Shown here one piece after another: positions 8,294 to 18,542 of a DNA stretch of 64,000 nucleotides (position 1 is its first letter; each line of letters begins with the position of its first letter). Source of the stretch: Tsukamurella ocularis (lineage in GTDB: Bacteria; Actinomycetota; Actinomycetes; Mycobacteriales; Mycobacteriaceae); assembly GCF_024807615.1 (NCBI RefSeq), contig NZ_JANUCJ010000002.1, forward strand, positions 930,001-994,000, read 5' to 3'. Both the position numbers and the translations under genes were made by a program. The notes under the pieces are model-generated. The model made no database searches. It had not been told where the DNA came from and saw nothing but the letters and a program-made list of their open reading frames with translations.

Positions 8294-8569
8294 TCAGAGC
8301 GAGATCTTGCCCTCGGCGATCGCGCGGATGAGCTGCTTTTCGCGACGAGCCCGCTTGAAACGCGAACCGATCACGAGCGCGGCCAACACCGCTAGGCCGG
8401 CCGCGGCGGCGAGCACCGGCGGCTTCGTCACGGTGGCGATCACCGACTGCTGCGCCTGCTCGGCGAGCTTGCGGGGGTCCGCCCGCTCGCCCAGCTGATC
8501 CAGCGTCGCCGCCAGCTGCTCCCGGGCGCGCTCGATGTCGCGCTCGATGCTCTCGGTGTCACGTGCCAC
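8294..8569 (-). CDS. DUF3618 family membrane protein
   Basis: 91 aa. The N-terminal half is a charged helix (DTESIERDIERAREQLAATL) typical of DUF3618, followed by one membrane helix (~residues 50-69) and a basic end (RFKRARREK). The GTG at 8569 has GGAGGA upstream. It lies between the hydrolase and lipoprotein genes on the same strand. Function of the family is unknown. Confidence 0.85.
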   Translation of the reverse strand: MARDTESIERDIERAREQLAATLDQLGERADPRKLAEQAQQSVIATVTKPPVLAAAAGLAVLAALVIGSRFKRARREKQLIRAIAEGKISL

Positions 8570-8586
8570 TTCGCTCTTCCTCCGGG

Positions 8587-9582
8587 TCAGCCCGCCTGCA
8601 GATACTTCCCCGACTCTAGACCAGGCGACGCCGCCGCACCGCTCCGCGGGGCCCCGGCGTCGTGATCCGGCTCCGCCGCCAGGGCGAAGGTCGCCTGCAC
8701 CTGCAGCCATTGCGCCAGGATCTGGCAGCCCGTGAGCTCGTAGTCCTCGTGCCGCAGGCGGGCCAACGGCTCTGTGGCGTACGCGGTGTGCCGGTTGCCG
8801 CGCAGGTTGTAGTCGCGGCCGCGGTACTGCACCCGCGGCAGATAGCCGAGGATCTCCCGGCCGGCCGTGCGCAGCCGGTCCACGTCGCGCCGCCACTGCC
8901 GGGAGCCGAAGGCCGTGCGAGTGGCGTTCTGGAAACGGTGGCCGAGGTACTCGCCCGCCGCCCGGGGCGCCCACGTCGCCAGGTCGCGCAGTGCCAGGTA
9001 GGCGGTGGCGTCGGCGATGTCGCGGACGAAGGAATCGACACTGGCGTTGCAGATCACGTCCTGCGGATGCGAGATCCACTGGAGCGGCAGCCCATCGGGT
9101 ACCGACGGGCCGTCGCCCGCGACGCCGGAGCCGCACAACGCGGGATCACTGCCGTGCGGACGTTCGGGATCGGAGATCAGCCCGGCGGCGAGCACGTGCT
9201 GCGCGAGCACGGGACCGTCGGCCATCGCACCGAGGACCCGGCGGACCACGGTGCAGCCCTGGGAATAGCCGATGAGGACGACGGGACCGTCGGCTTCGGC
9301 GATCGCAGCCAGGAGGCGTTCGACGCCGATCGAGACGGATTCCGCGAACGAGACACCGTCGCGCGCCGGTACCGGGCCGTAGGAGGCGGGGTAGCCCACC
9401 CAGCGGGCGCCGAATCGTTCGTCGAGCTCGGCCACAACGTGGCTGAGCATGCCGGTCACCTCTGTGCGGGGATCGTCGATCCAGGATTCACCCGTGCCCC
9501 CGACGGCGAGCACGGTGATCCGGGCCCGGCCGGCGTCCGCCGGTGGCCGGGCCGCCCTGCTGTGGACGGTCAGCGTGTTCAT
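8587..9582 (-). CDS. alpha/beta-hydrolase, PE-PPE/cutinase-like
   Basis: 331 aa. The nucleophile elbow is GYSQG, preceded by an oxyanion-type strand (TVLAVGGTGES) and followed by LISDPERPHGS and a late HTAY that could give the Asp and His of the triad. This pattern matches the mycobacterial PE-PPE C-terminal hydrolase/cutinase/LysB group, enzymes acting on lipid or mycolyl esters. I see no signal peptide, so it is probably cytoplasmic or leaves by another route. It heads a three-gene run with DUF3618 and a lipoprotein. Confidence 0.75.
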   Translation of the reverse strand: MNTLTVHSRAARPPADAGRARITVLAVGGTGESWIDDPRTEVTGMLSHVVAELDERFGARWVGYPASYGPVPARDGVSFAESVSIGVERLLAAIAEADGPVVLIGYSQGCTVVRRVLGAMADGPVLAQHVLAAGLISDPERPHGSDPALCGSGVAGDGPSVPDGLPLQWISHPQDVICNASVDSFVRDIADATAYLALRDLATWAPRAAGEYLGHRFQNATRTAFGSRQWRRDVDRLRTAGREILGYLPRVQYRGRDYNLRGNRHTAYATEPLARLRHEDYELTGCQILAQWLQVQATFALAAEPDHDAGAPRSGAAASPGLESGKYLQAG

Positions 9583-9624
9583 GCGACAACCCTTGCGCTC
9601 GCGGATGTGAACGAGCTGAAATCC

Positions 9625-9630
9625 ATGTTA
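9625..9630 (-). promoter_or_regulatory. candidate -10 box for the hydrolase operon
   Basis: Read on the minus strand this is TAACAT (TANNNT), with a weak TTACTT about 19-20 bases further upstream. It would give a ~40-base leader before the ATG at 9582, which has AAGGG ahead of it. Confidence 0.35.
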
Positions 9631-9664
9631 AGAAACCGGTGATGTGTCCGAAGTAACAGCGAGG

Positions 9665-10465
9665 TCAGGGCTGACAGGTGGGGCACCAGTACAGGTTCCG
9701 AGCCTCCATGACCTCGGTCCGCACGGGCGTGCCGCACACGCGGCAGGGATCGCCGGTGCGCCGGTAGACGTAGGTCCGGGGCCGGTCCTCGGCGTACGAC
9801 GTTGCGCCGTGGTCGTGTTCCGGCCGGACGACGTGCATGCGGCCGCGCTCCACGCCGATCGGCATCAGGGCGACCAAGTCGGCCCAGAGCCGAAAGAACT
9901 CCTCGTGGGAGACGTCGCGCCCCTCGCGATGCGGGTCGATCCCGGCACGGAAAAGGACCTCCGCGCGGTAGACGTTGCCGACGCCCGCCATCACCTTCTG
10001 GTCCATGAGCAGCGCGCCGATGGGCCGACGCGACCGCTCGATGCGCCGCCAGGCCTCGTCCGGATCGGAATCAGGCCGCAGCGGGTCGGGGCCGAGGCGG
10101 GCGAGGACCCCGTCGACCTGCTCCTCGGTGACGAGCTCGCACGCGGCGGGGCCGCGCAGGTCGGTGCCGCCGCGCGGTCCGACGATGCGGTACCTGACCT
10201 GCCCGACAGGAGGCGGTGCACCGTCGGATAACCCGAAGTCGGTGAAGGCGCCGTACAGGCCCAGATGGACGTGGACGATCAGTCCGCCGTCGTAGCGGTG
10301 CCAGAGGTGCTTGCCCCACGAGTCGGCGCGCTCGAAGACGCGACCGTCGAGGCGCTTCGCCTCCGGAGCGAACCTGCCCTGGGGGCTGGAGACGCGGACG
10401 CCCTCGCCCGCGAACAGTGCGTCGTGGGCGAGGGCGAGCCGGTGGAGTGTGTGCCCTTCGGGCAT
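9665..10465 (-). CDS. nei: endonuclease VIII-type DNA glycosylase (Nei1)
   Basis: 266 aa Fpg/Nei-family base-excision enzyme that removes oxidised bases and nicks the abasic site. It begins MPEGHTLHR: Pro2 is the Schiff-base nucleophile and Glu3 the catalytic acid. The C-terminal zinc finger is CRVC-x16-CPTC. It lies 22 bases after rpiB on the same strand, the same order as Rv2465c-Rv2464c in M. tuberculosis, where the glycosylase is Nei1. Confidence 0.93.
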   Translation of the reverse strand: MPEGHTLHRLALAHDALFAGEGVRVSSPQGRFAPEAKRLDGRVFERADSWGKHLWHRYDGGLIVHVHLGLYGAFTDFGLSDGAPPPVGQVRYRIVGPRGGTDLRGPAACELVTEEQVDGVLARLGPDPLRPDSDPDEAWRRIERSRRPIGALLMDQKVMAGVGNVYRAEVLFRAGIDPHREGRDVSHEEFFRLWADLVALMPIGVERGRMHVVRPEHDHGATSYAEDRPRTYVYRRTGDPCRVCGTPVRTEVMEARNLYWCPTCQP

Positions 10466-10487
10466 CGTCGGTGCCGGTCCGGGCCGA

Positions 10488-10970
10488 TCAGGCCTCGGGC
10501 GCGCCCGGGACGGCGGGTGCGACGCCCGTGCGCTCGTACTCGGAGAGGATGTCGATGCGGCGCTGGTGCCGGGGCTCCTCCGACCACGCCTGGCCCAGGA
10601 AGGCGTCGACGATGGCGAGCGCCTCCTCCTTGCTGTGCATGCGGCCGCCGATGCCGATCAGCTGCGCATTATTGTGCTCGCGCGCCAGCTTCGCGGTCTC
10701 GACGCTCCAGGCGAGGGCGCAGCGAGCCCCGGGCACCTTGTTCGCGGCGATCTGCTCGCCGTTGCCGCTGCCGCCCAGCACGATCCCGAGGCTTCCCGGA
10801 TCGGCCACGACGCGGGTTGCGGCGTCGATGCAGAACGCGGGGTAGTCATCGACCGCGTCGTACGTGTGGGCGCCGCAGTCGACGGCCTCGTGACCGCTCG
10901 CGGTCAGGTGCTCGATGATCTGGGACTTCAGTTCGAATCCGGCGTGGTCGCCGCCGAGGTAAACGCGCAT
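10488..10970 (-). CDS. rpiB: ribose-5-phosphate isomerase B
   Basis: 160 aa; interconverts ribose 5-phosphate and ribulose 5-phosphate in the pentose-phosphate pathway. Begins MRVYLGGDHAGFELK, with the family Asp-His pair, and has the phosphate loop GIVLGGSGNGEQ. The active-site position that is Cys in some RpiB enzymes is replaced (GSGNG), as in the mycobacterial type. ARCALAWS and REHNNAQLIGIGGR are also conserved. The ATG at 10970 is chosen over an upstream start because family members begin there. A CAGACT sequence 7 bases upstream hints at a leaderless start. Confidence 0.93.
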   Translation of the reverse strand: MRVYLGGDHAGFELKSQIIEHLTASGHEAVDCGAHTYDAVDDYPAFCIDAATRVVADPGSLGIVLGGSGNGEQIAANKVPGARCALAWSVETAKLAREHNNAQLIGIGGRMHSKEEALAIVDAFLGQAWSEEPRHQRRIDILSEYERTGVAPAVPGAPEA

Positions 10971-11019
10971 GAGAACAAGTCTGACACGCGCCGCGCGCGC
11001 ATCGATGAGCGGCACAGCC

Positions 11020-11025
11020 TACATT
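11020..11025 (+). promoter_or_regulatory. -10 box of a leaderless promoter (M48 protease)
   Basis: TACATT ends 7 bases before the ATG at 11033. The 62-bp gap to the divergent rpiB gene must hold both promoters. Confidence 0.5.
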
Positions 11026-11032
11026 CGATGGC

Positions 11033-12559
11033 ATGGATGACAGCACCGAGCAGACACCGGGCCAGGAGCCGCAGGGCGACTCCTCCCCCACCGCGTCCGC
11101 CCGCAGCGGGGCCTTCAGCACCGAACCCGACGAATCGACGATGCCGAGTACGGGCTTTTTCCCCGTGGTGCAGCCGGAGGAGCCGGCTGCGACCGAGGCC
11201 CCGTCGCCGTCAGACGCGACGACCTCCGCCATCCCCGCCGCGGACTTCCCCACCGAGCAGCACCAGTCCGGCGGGCACCACGCGCTGCCCGAGCTCGGCG
11301 CGCACGATCCGTCGGTGACTGCGGGCTTGGGTGCCCCCGTCCAGCAGCCCGGCGGATCGCCGTTCGCCTCAGGCCACTTCCCGGGCGCTCACTTCCCCGG
11401 CGGGAACTTCCCGGGCGGACCCGGCGGCCCCGTTCCGCCGGTACCTCAGGCCCCGTCGTATGCCGGCGCCCCGCGTCGTCACCCGTGGGAGATCCCGCTG
11501 CTGGTGATCGTGATCCTGGTGACCGTCGTGATCTACGGCGGTGCACTGCTCCTGGCCATGTTCGGCGTGGTGAACGAGTACCTACTGCTGGCACTTGTCG
11601 TGCCGGTCCTGCTGTGGCTCGGTCGAGGCCTGACCTGGGCATCGCCCCGCGTCCAGGGCGTGCAGATGACGCCCACGCAGTTCCCCGAGGGCTACCGCAT
11701 GGTGCGCGAGGCCGCAGCGAGGTACGGCATGCGCGAGGTCCCCGACGCCTTCGTGGTGATCGGCAACGGCCAGATCAACGCCTTCGCGTCGGGCCACGGC
11801 TTCCGCCGCTTCGTGGTGGTTTACAGCGATCTGTTCGAGATCGGCGGCGAGGCCCGCGACCCCGACGCACTCGCGTACATCATTGGCCACGAGGTCGGCC
11901 ATATCGCGGCGGGTCACGTCTCCTACTGGCGACAGGTCGGCTCCTTCGCGATGAGCTACCTGCCGGTGATCGGCGCAGCCCTGTCCCGCTCGCAGGAGTA
12001 CACCGCCGACAACTACGGCTACTTCAACCAGCCCGCGGGTACGCCCGGCGGCATGGGCGTCCTCGGCGCCGGCAAGTACCTCGGCAAGGAGGTCGACTTC
12101 GACCAGCTCGCCGACCGTGCGTCGACCGACAAGGGCTTCTTCACTTGGCTGGTGAATCTCACGGCATCGCACCCCGTGCTCACCTGGCGCGCGGCCGCCC
12201 TGCGCAACCGCACCAAGGCCGGCTCACTGTGGTTCGCCCCCAGCGGCCCGACGCGCGGTGTCGGCGGCGGCGCGGTCGTTCCCGCCGGCCCCGTGCCCAC
12301 GTACACCCAGCAGGAGGTGCTGGCCCCCGCGCCGGGGCAGGTGCCACCGGCGCCCTTCGGGCCGGGCCCCGTGCACCAGGTCCCGACGGGACCGTACGGC
12401 CCCACTCACGTCCCCGCGGACCAGCCTGCACCCGCGCAGCAGCCGTACCCGGAGGGCGGCTACTTCGCACAGCGGCACGCTCCGCAGGGCGACTCCAGCA
12501 CGCAGGCGGGGAAGCCCGAACAGCCTGGGCAGAACGAGAACCCGCCGGCAGGCTCCTAA
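11033..12559 (+). CDS. M48-family membrane zinc metalloprotease
   Basis: 508 aa. The first ~145 residues are acidic to Pro/Gly-rich and disordered. Two adjacent membrane helices lie near 155-205. The peptidase core has the zinc site HEVGH in YIIGHEVGHIAAGH, and downstream EYTADNYGY supplies the third ligand. A Pro-rich tail of ~110 residues follows. HtpX-like enzymes degrade damaged membrane proteins; that role is inferred. It sits between rpiB and the nitroreductase gene, a spot with no protease in M. tuberculosis as far as I recall. Confidence 0.88.
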   Translation: MDDSTEQTPGQEPQGDSSPTASARSGAFSTEPDESTMPSTGFFPVVQPEEPAATEAPSPSDATTSAIPAADFPTEQHQSGGHHALPELGAHDPSVTAGLGAPVQQPGGSPFASGHFPGAHFPGGNFPGGPGGPVPPVPQAPSYAGAPRRHPWEIPLLVIVILVTVVIYGGALLLAMFGVVNEYLLLALVVPVLLWLGRGLTWASPRVQGVQMTPTQFPEGYRMVREAAARYGMREVPDAFVVIGNGQINAFASGHGFRRFVVVYSDLFEIGGEARDPDALAYIIGHEVGHIAAGHVSYWRQVGSFAMSYLPVIGAALSRSQEYTADNYGYFNQPAGTPGGMGVLGAGKYLGKEVDFDQLADRASTDKGFFTWLVNLTASHPVLTWRAAALRNRTKAGSLWFAPSGPTRGVGGGAVVPAGPVPTYTQQEVLAPAPGQVPPAPFGPGPVHQVPTGPYGPTHVPADQPAPAQQPYPEGGYFAQRHAPQGDSSTQAGKPEQPGQNENPPAGS

Positions 12560-12568
12560 TCCTCGCAC

Positions 12569-12612
12569 CGACGAACCCCGCCGCACCGGCCATGGTGCGG
12601 CGGGGTTCGTCG
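12569..12612. terminator. bidirectional stem-loop terminator
   Basis: Perfect 19-bp stem (12569-12587 with 12594-12612) and a 6-base loop, between two convergent genes. There is no T-run; the stem is GC-rich, as is usual for intrinsic terminators in these bacteria. Confidence 0.8.
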
Positions 12613-12621
12613 TTCGCGGTG

Positions 12622-13251
12622 TCAGTCGAACGCGGGCTCCTCGTGGCGGCTGCGCTTGAGCTCGAAGAAGTGCGGGTAGCTCGCGAGGAGCACTGCGCCG
12701 TCCCACACGCGGCCCGCGTCGTCGCCGCGCGGGATGCGGGAGAGCACGGGCCCGAAGAAGGCGGTGCCGTTGACGTGGATGGTCGGGGTGCCGACGTCGT
12801 CGCCGACCTTGTCCATGCCGGCGTGGTGGCTCGCCCGTAGTGACTCGTCGTACTCAGTACTGTTCGCGGCGGCGGCCAGGTCCGACTCAAGGCCGGTCTC
12901 AGCGAGCGACTCGGCGATCACGACGTCCAGATCCTTGTTCTGCTCGTTGTGGATCCGGGTGCCCATGGCGGTGTACAGCTTCGGCAGCACCTCGTCGCCG
13001 TGGCGCTGGGCGGCGGCGATGAGCACACGCACCGGGCCCCACGCCGTCTTCATCAGCTCCCGGTAGATCTCGGGCAGATCGTCGCGCCCCTCGTTGAGGA
13101 CGGCCAGGCTCATCACGTGGAACTGCACGTCGATGTCGCGCACCTTCTCGACCTCGAGGATCCAGCGCGAGGTGATCCAGCACCACGGGCACAGCGGGTC
13201 GAACCAGAATTCGACGCGATCCTTGACGGTGGACGGGGGGGTATCGGTCAC
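12622..13251 (-). CDS. mycothiol-dependent nitroreductase, DsbA fold (Rv2466c-like)
   Basis: 209 aa thioredoxin-fold/DsbA-like protein. The active-site motif CPWC is in [14 protein letters not shown] near residues 20-23, and the cis-Pro loop is [10 protein letters not shown]. Its position next to pepN and near rpiB and nei matches Rv2466c, which uses mycothiol to reduce disulfides and nitro-prodrugs and is induced by oxidative stress; that function is carried over from the family. The GTG at 13251 has AGGAG upstream. It diverges from pepN. Confidence 0.88.
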   Translation of the reverse strand: MTDTPPSTVKDRVEFWFDPLCPWCWITSRWILEVEKVRDIDVQFHVMSLAVLNEGRDDLPEIYRELMKTAWGPVRVLIAAAQRHGDEVLPKLYTAMGTRIHNEQNKDLDVVIAESLAETGLESDLAAAANSTEYDESLRASHHAGMDKVGDDVGTPTIHVNGTAFFGPVLSRIPRGDDAGRVWDGAVLLASYPHFFELKRSRHEEPAFD

Positions 13252-13428
13252 TTCGGCTCCTGCTCGTGGGACGGTCACATCTCGATGAGATCCTGCTCCC
13301 TCCTGCAACACCGCGCACGCCGATCTGCTTCCCGCGCGGGCACGCGGGGGCGGCGGGTGGCATTGTGGGACGGGTCGAGCCGGTGCGTCCGGTTCCGTCG
13401 TCCACCGAGCCCCGAAGGAGCGTCCCTC

Positions 13429-15996
<2,568 letters not shown>

Positions 15997-16006
15997 CGGA
16001 CCGACG

Positions 16007-16044
16007 ACAGCGGCCCCGGGATCCTTCGATACCGGGGCCGCTGT
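16007..16044. terminator. stem-loop terminator after pepN
   Basis: Perfect 13-bp stem (16007-16019 with 16032-16044) around a 12-base loop, between the convergent ends of pepN and the secreted NTF2-like gene. Confidence 0.75.
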
Positions 16045-16054
16045 GTGGAGTGAA

Positions 16055-16516
16055 TCAGCTGATGAACGGGTGGCCGCTCACGGTCTTGCCCGGGTCGTTC
16101 TGGATGACGTCCCAGTGCTCGACGATCTTGCCGTTCGCGACGCGGAAGATATCGGCGACCGCCTGGGCCTTGCCGTCGTAGACCGACTTCGCGTAGACCA
16201 CGACGATGTCGCCGTCCGCGACGACGCGCACGATCGAGGTGCTGTACTTCGGGTCCTTCACGACGGGCCCGAGGACCTTCACGAAGGCGTCCCGCCCGTC
16301 GGCGACCTCGGGGTTGTGCTGGATGTAGTGGTCGCCGATGTAGCGCTGCGCCGCGCCGGCGATGTCGCGCTGCACGAAGCCCTCGGTGTAGAAGGCCGTC
16401 ACGACCTCTCGCGGGGTCGACGGTGCCGCGCTCGCCTGCGCGGCGACGCCGAGCACCAGGGCTCCGACGGTGAGCACCGCGGCGACGGCGTTGCGGATCG
16501 TCCGGTTGAGGTTCAT
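16055..16516 (-). CDS. secreted SnoaL/NTF2-like protein
   Basis: 153 aa. A Sec-type signal peptide is clear: basic start (MNLNRTIRNA), hydrophobic core, and AQASA before a likely cut. The mature part (~125 aa) reads like an NTF2/SnoaL fold (VVTAFYTEGFVQRDIAGAAQ, YIQHNPEVADGRDAF, GKIVEHWDVIQ). Members of this fold are often isomerases or cyclases, or simply bind ligands; no catalytic set can be assigned. An in-frame start 15 bases upstream is possible, but it would put extra residues before the signal sequence. Confidence 0.82.
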   Translation of the reverse strand: MNLNRTIRNAVAAVLTVGALVLGVAAQASAAPSTPREVVTAFYTEGFVQRDIAGAAQRYIGDHYIQHNPEVADGRDAFVKVLGPVVKDPKYSTSIVRVVADGDIVVVYAKSVYDGKAQAVADIFRVANGKIVEHWDVIQNDPGKTVSGHPFIS

Positions 16517-16600
16517 ACCGTGTCCAATCATTGAAACTTCAATACTTTGATTCGATCAGAACACGATCGGGCGCCGAGCACAACGTGATGACCGTCGCCG

Positions 16601-16606
16601 TATGGT
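16601..16606 (+). promoter_or_regulatory. -10 box of a leaderless promoter (YchJ-like gene)
   Basis: TATGGT ends 6 bases before the ATG at 16613; there is no ribosome site upstream. Confidence 0.45.
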
Positions 16607-16612
16607 GCACGG

Positions 16613-16936
16613 ATGGACGCACACCACACTCCGGAGACCGCGGAGGCGCTGATGCGATCCCGGTTCGCCGCGTTCCGCGATGGCGACGCCGCCTGGCTGC
16701 TCGCGTCCTGGCATCCGAGCACCCGTCCCGCCGAGCTCCAGCTGGACGGGGACATGCGATGGCGCGGCCTGCAGATCGTGGACACCGTCGCCGGCGCCGC
16801 GACCGATGACACGGGCGTCGTCGAGTTCCGGGCGACGTACGTCGAGGACGGCGCGCACGGAGTCCTTCACGAGCGCTCCCGCTTCGTCCGCGAGGACGGG
16901 CAGTGGTTCTACGTCGACGGCGACTTCCCCGCGTAG
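16613..16936 (+). CDS. YchJ-like (UPF0225) small protein
   Basis: 107 aa. It matches the central NTF2-like domain of YchJ: ALMRSRFAAFRDGDAAWLLASWHPSTRP, quoted here in pieces as ALMRSRFAAF and WLLASWHPSTRP, then RFVREDGQWFYVDGD. The Cys-rich SEC-C zinc motifs at the two ends of E. coli YchJ are absent, so this is the short actinobacterial form. Function is not known. Confidence 0.82.
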   Translation: MDAHHTPETAEALMRSRFAAFRDGDAAWLLASWHPSTRPAELQLDGDMRWRGLQIVDTVAGAATDDTGVVEFRATYVEDGAHGVLHERSRFVREDGQWFYVDGDFPA

Positions 16937-16958
16937 GCCCCGGCGCCACCACGAGAAA

Positions 16959-16999
16959 CGCGACGAGCCCACCGGAACACATCCGGCGGGCTCGTCGCG
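16959..16999. terminator. stem-loop terminator
   Basis: 12-bp outer stem (16959-16970 with 16988-16999) plus a shorter inner pairing CCGGA/TCCGG, between the convergent YchJ-like and DUF5130 genes. Confidence 0.75.
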
Positions 17000-17011
17000 T
17001 CGAGTCGCGGG

Positions 17012-17494
17012 TTACGCCGTGGGCGGCTTCACGGCCGAGGCCATGACGCGCAGGGCGGCGATGACGCCGTCGATGAGATCGCCGGCCTGGAAGGGCGGGA
17101 TCGCAGCGGTGACGCCGAGCTGGGCGACCTTGTCGCCCAGCCGGTGGGCGACGCCGCTGCCGGTGAGCACGACGATGTCGCGCGTGTTCGGCGAGACGGC
17201 GATGAGCGCGGCGTACTCGGGCTCGGGGGCCTGGCGGAGCACGGCCTCGGCGCCTGCGTGCGGGTCGTCGCCGAGGTCGCCGATGTACACCGAGAACCGG
17301 GCGTTCGCGTCGCGGGTCGCGCGGATCAGCGCCTCATCGAGGCCGATGAGCTCCTCGCGCGAGAAGGGCGGGTTGGCTGGGTTGTCGCTCGCCTGGCGCG
17401 CCGCCGAGATGCGGCCGCTCGATGTGATGGCCGTACCGATGGGCAGCTCGCCCTGCGGAACGGCGACGGTCTGCGTCTGGTCACCACTTGCCAC
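17012..17494 (-). CDS. DUF5130 family protein (Rv2468c-like)
   Basis: 160 aa. The sequence fits a TPM/DUF5130 fold: ISAARQASDNPANPPFS, RFSVYIGDLGDD, EYAALIAVSPNTRDIVVLTG and a last amphipathic helix. The GTG at 17494 is chosen because the GGGGG upstream is better spaced than for the alternative GTG at 17503. The gene overlaps the end of the small membrane protein gene, so the two are coupled. Its place after pepN matches Rv2468c. Function unknown. Confidence 0.82.
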   Translation of the reverse strand: MASGDQTQTVAVPQGELPIGTAITSSGRISAARQASDNPANPPFSREELIGLDEALIRATRDANARFSVYIGDLGDDPHAGAEAVLRQAPEPEYAALIAVSPNTRDIVVLTGSGVAHRLGDKVAQLGVTAAIPPFQAGDLIDGVIAALRVMASAVKPPTA

Positions 17495-17738
17495 GAGCGG
17501 CACCCCCGATCAGGTTCTCGTTGTCATGGTCACCGTGGTGCGCGCCATGCGGGCCCACGGGCGCCTCGTCGACCGCACTGAACAGCATGGGCTCGCGGGT
17601 CCACGGCTCACCGAGCTTGTACTCGCCCGGCTGCTGGTACTTCTCGTTGCGGCCGGTGGCCATCGAGATGACACACAGGACGACGATCACGATCGTCGCG
17701 ACGACGGTGATCCCGCCGACGATGTTGAGCAAGCTCAC
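17481..17738 (-). CDS. small membrane protein
   Basis: 85 aa from a GTG preceded by AAAGGGG. Residues ~5-28 form one membrane helix, followed by a hydrophilic tail with a His/Asp-rich stretch (GPHGAHHGDHDNEN) that could bind metal. The 3' end overlaps the DUF5130 gene by 14 bases. No family recognised. Confidence 0.75.
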   Translation of the reverse strand: MSLLNIVGGITVVATIVIVVLCVISMATGRNEKYQQPGEYKLGEPWTREPMLFSAVDEAPVGPHGAHHGDHDNENLIGGAARGKW

Positions 17739-17804
17739 TGTGGGCCCCTTTCCTATCTCTGTCGGACGCCCGACGACGCTGGTCGGTCTGTGGAACAACT
17801 TAGC

Positions 17805-18395
17805 CTATGCCGCATCGAGGTCGAGATACCGACTCCACATCGGGTCGACCTCCTTGAGCGTCGACAGGAGACGCCAGTGCCGCCCCTGCGGCGCCCGCAG
17901 CTCGGTGCGCAGCTTCCAGCCGATTTCGGACAGCAGCCGGTCGGCCTTGCGGTGGTTGCAGGACGCGCAGCAGGCGACGCAGTTCTCCCACCCGTGACCG
18001 CCGCCGCGCGAGCGCGGCAGCACGTGGTCGATGGTGTCGGCCTTGCCTCCGCAGTAGCCGCAGCGGAACCGGTCGCGGTGCATCAGCGCAGCCCGCGTCA
18101 TGGGCACCTGGGCCCGGTACGGCACGCGGACGTACGTCCGCAACCGGATGACCGACGGCACAGACAGCGAACGGTCCGCTGAATGAACCAGCGGACCGTT
18201 CGGATCGTCGTGGACCACGTCGGCCCTATCCCTGAGCATGAGGACTATCGCCCTCCGCATCGAGATCGCGGTCAGTGGCTCGTAGGTGGCGTTGAGCAGC
18301 AACACCCTGCGCTTGCCCCACACGGCACCAGCGGAACGGGAGTCGTCGGCGAGCGCCGTGGTCGCGGGGCCACCCGCGGCGTGCGTTCGCTTCAT
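17805..18395 (-). CDS. HNH endonuclease family protein (Rv2469c-like)
   Basis: 196 aa. The zinc-bearing HNH core is clear: CGYCG, then DHVLPRSRGGGHGWENCV, then CASCNHRK. The N-terminal half (RRVLLLNATYEPLTAISMRRAI) is the conserved family leader seen in many actinobacterial HNH proteins. ATG 18395 is preferred to the GTG at 18401 because GAGGAG is better spaced for it. It matches the place of Rv2469c before glbO. It is not part of a visible restriction or mobile system, and its DNA target is unknown. Confidence 0.88.
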   Translation of the reverse strand: MKRTHAAGGPATTALADDSRSAGAVWGKRRVLLLNATYEPLTAISMRRAIVLMLRDRADVVHDDPNGPLVHSADRSLSVPSVIRLRTYVRVPYRAQVPMTRAALMHRDRFRCGYCGGKADTIDHVLPRSRGGGHGWENCVACCASCNHRKADRLLSEIGWKLRTELRAPQGRHWRLLSTLKEVDPMWSRYLDLDAA

Positions 18396-18542
18396 CGACA
18401 CTCCTCACCGTCGCGCGGGCCCCGCCGGGTCGGCCGACGCCCTTCGCCTCTAGTAGTGCACCACGGCCGACGGCGATCCGCACGGTGATTTCCGCGCATT
18501 TCCCGAGGCGAGTCGGCGGATACCGGGTGAACGTGAGGTGAC

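Noticed and set aside
8587-9582. PE/PPE protein
   Set aside because: Only the hydrolase-like core resembles the PE-PPE C-terminal domain; there is no PE or PPE N-terminal domain.
17805-18395. HNH endonuclease as a homing or restriction enzyme
   Set aside because: It sits in conserved synteny (Rv2469c) with no intron, intein, methylase or repeats around it.
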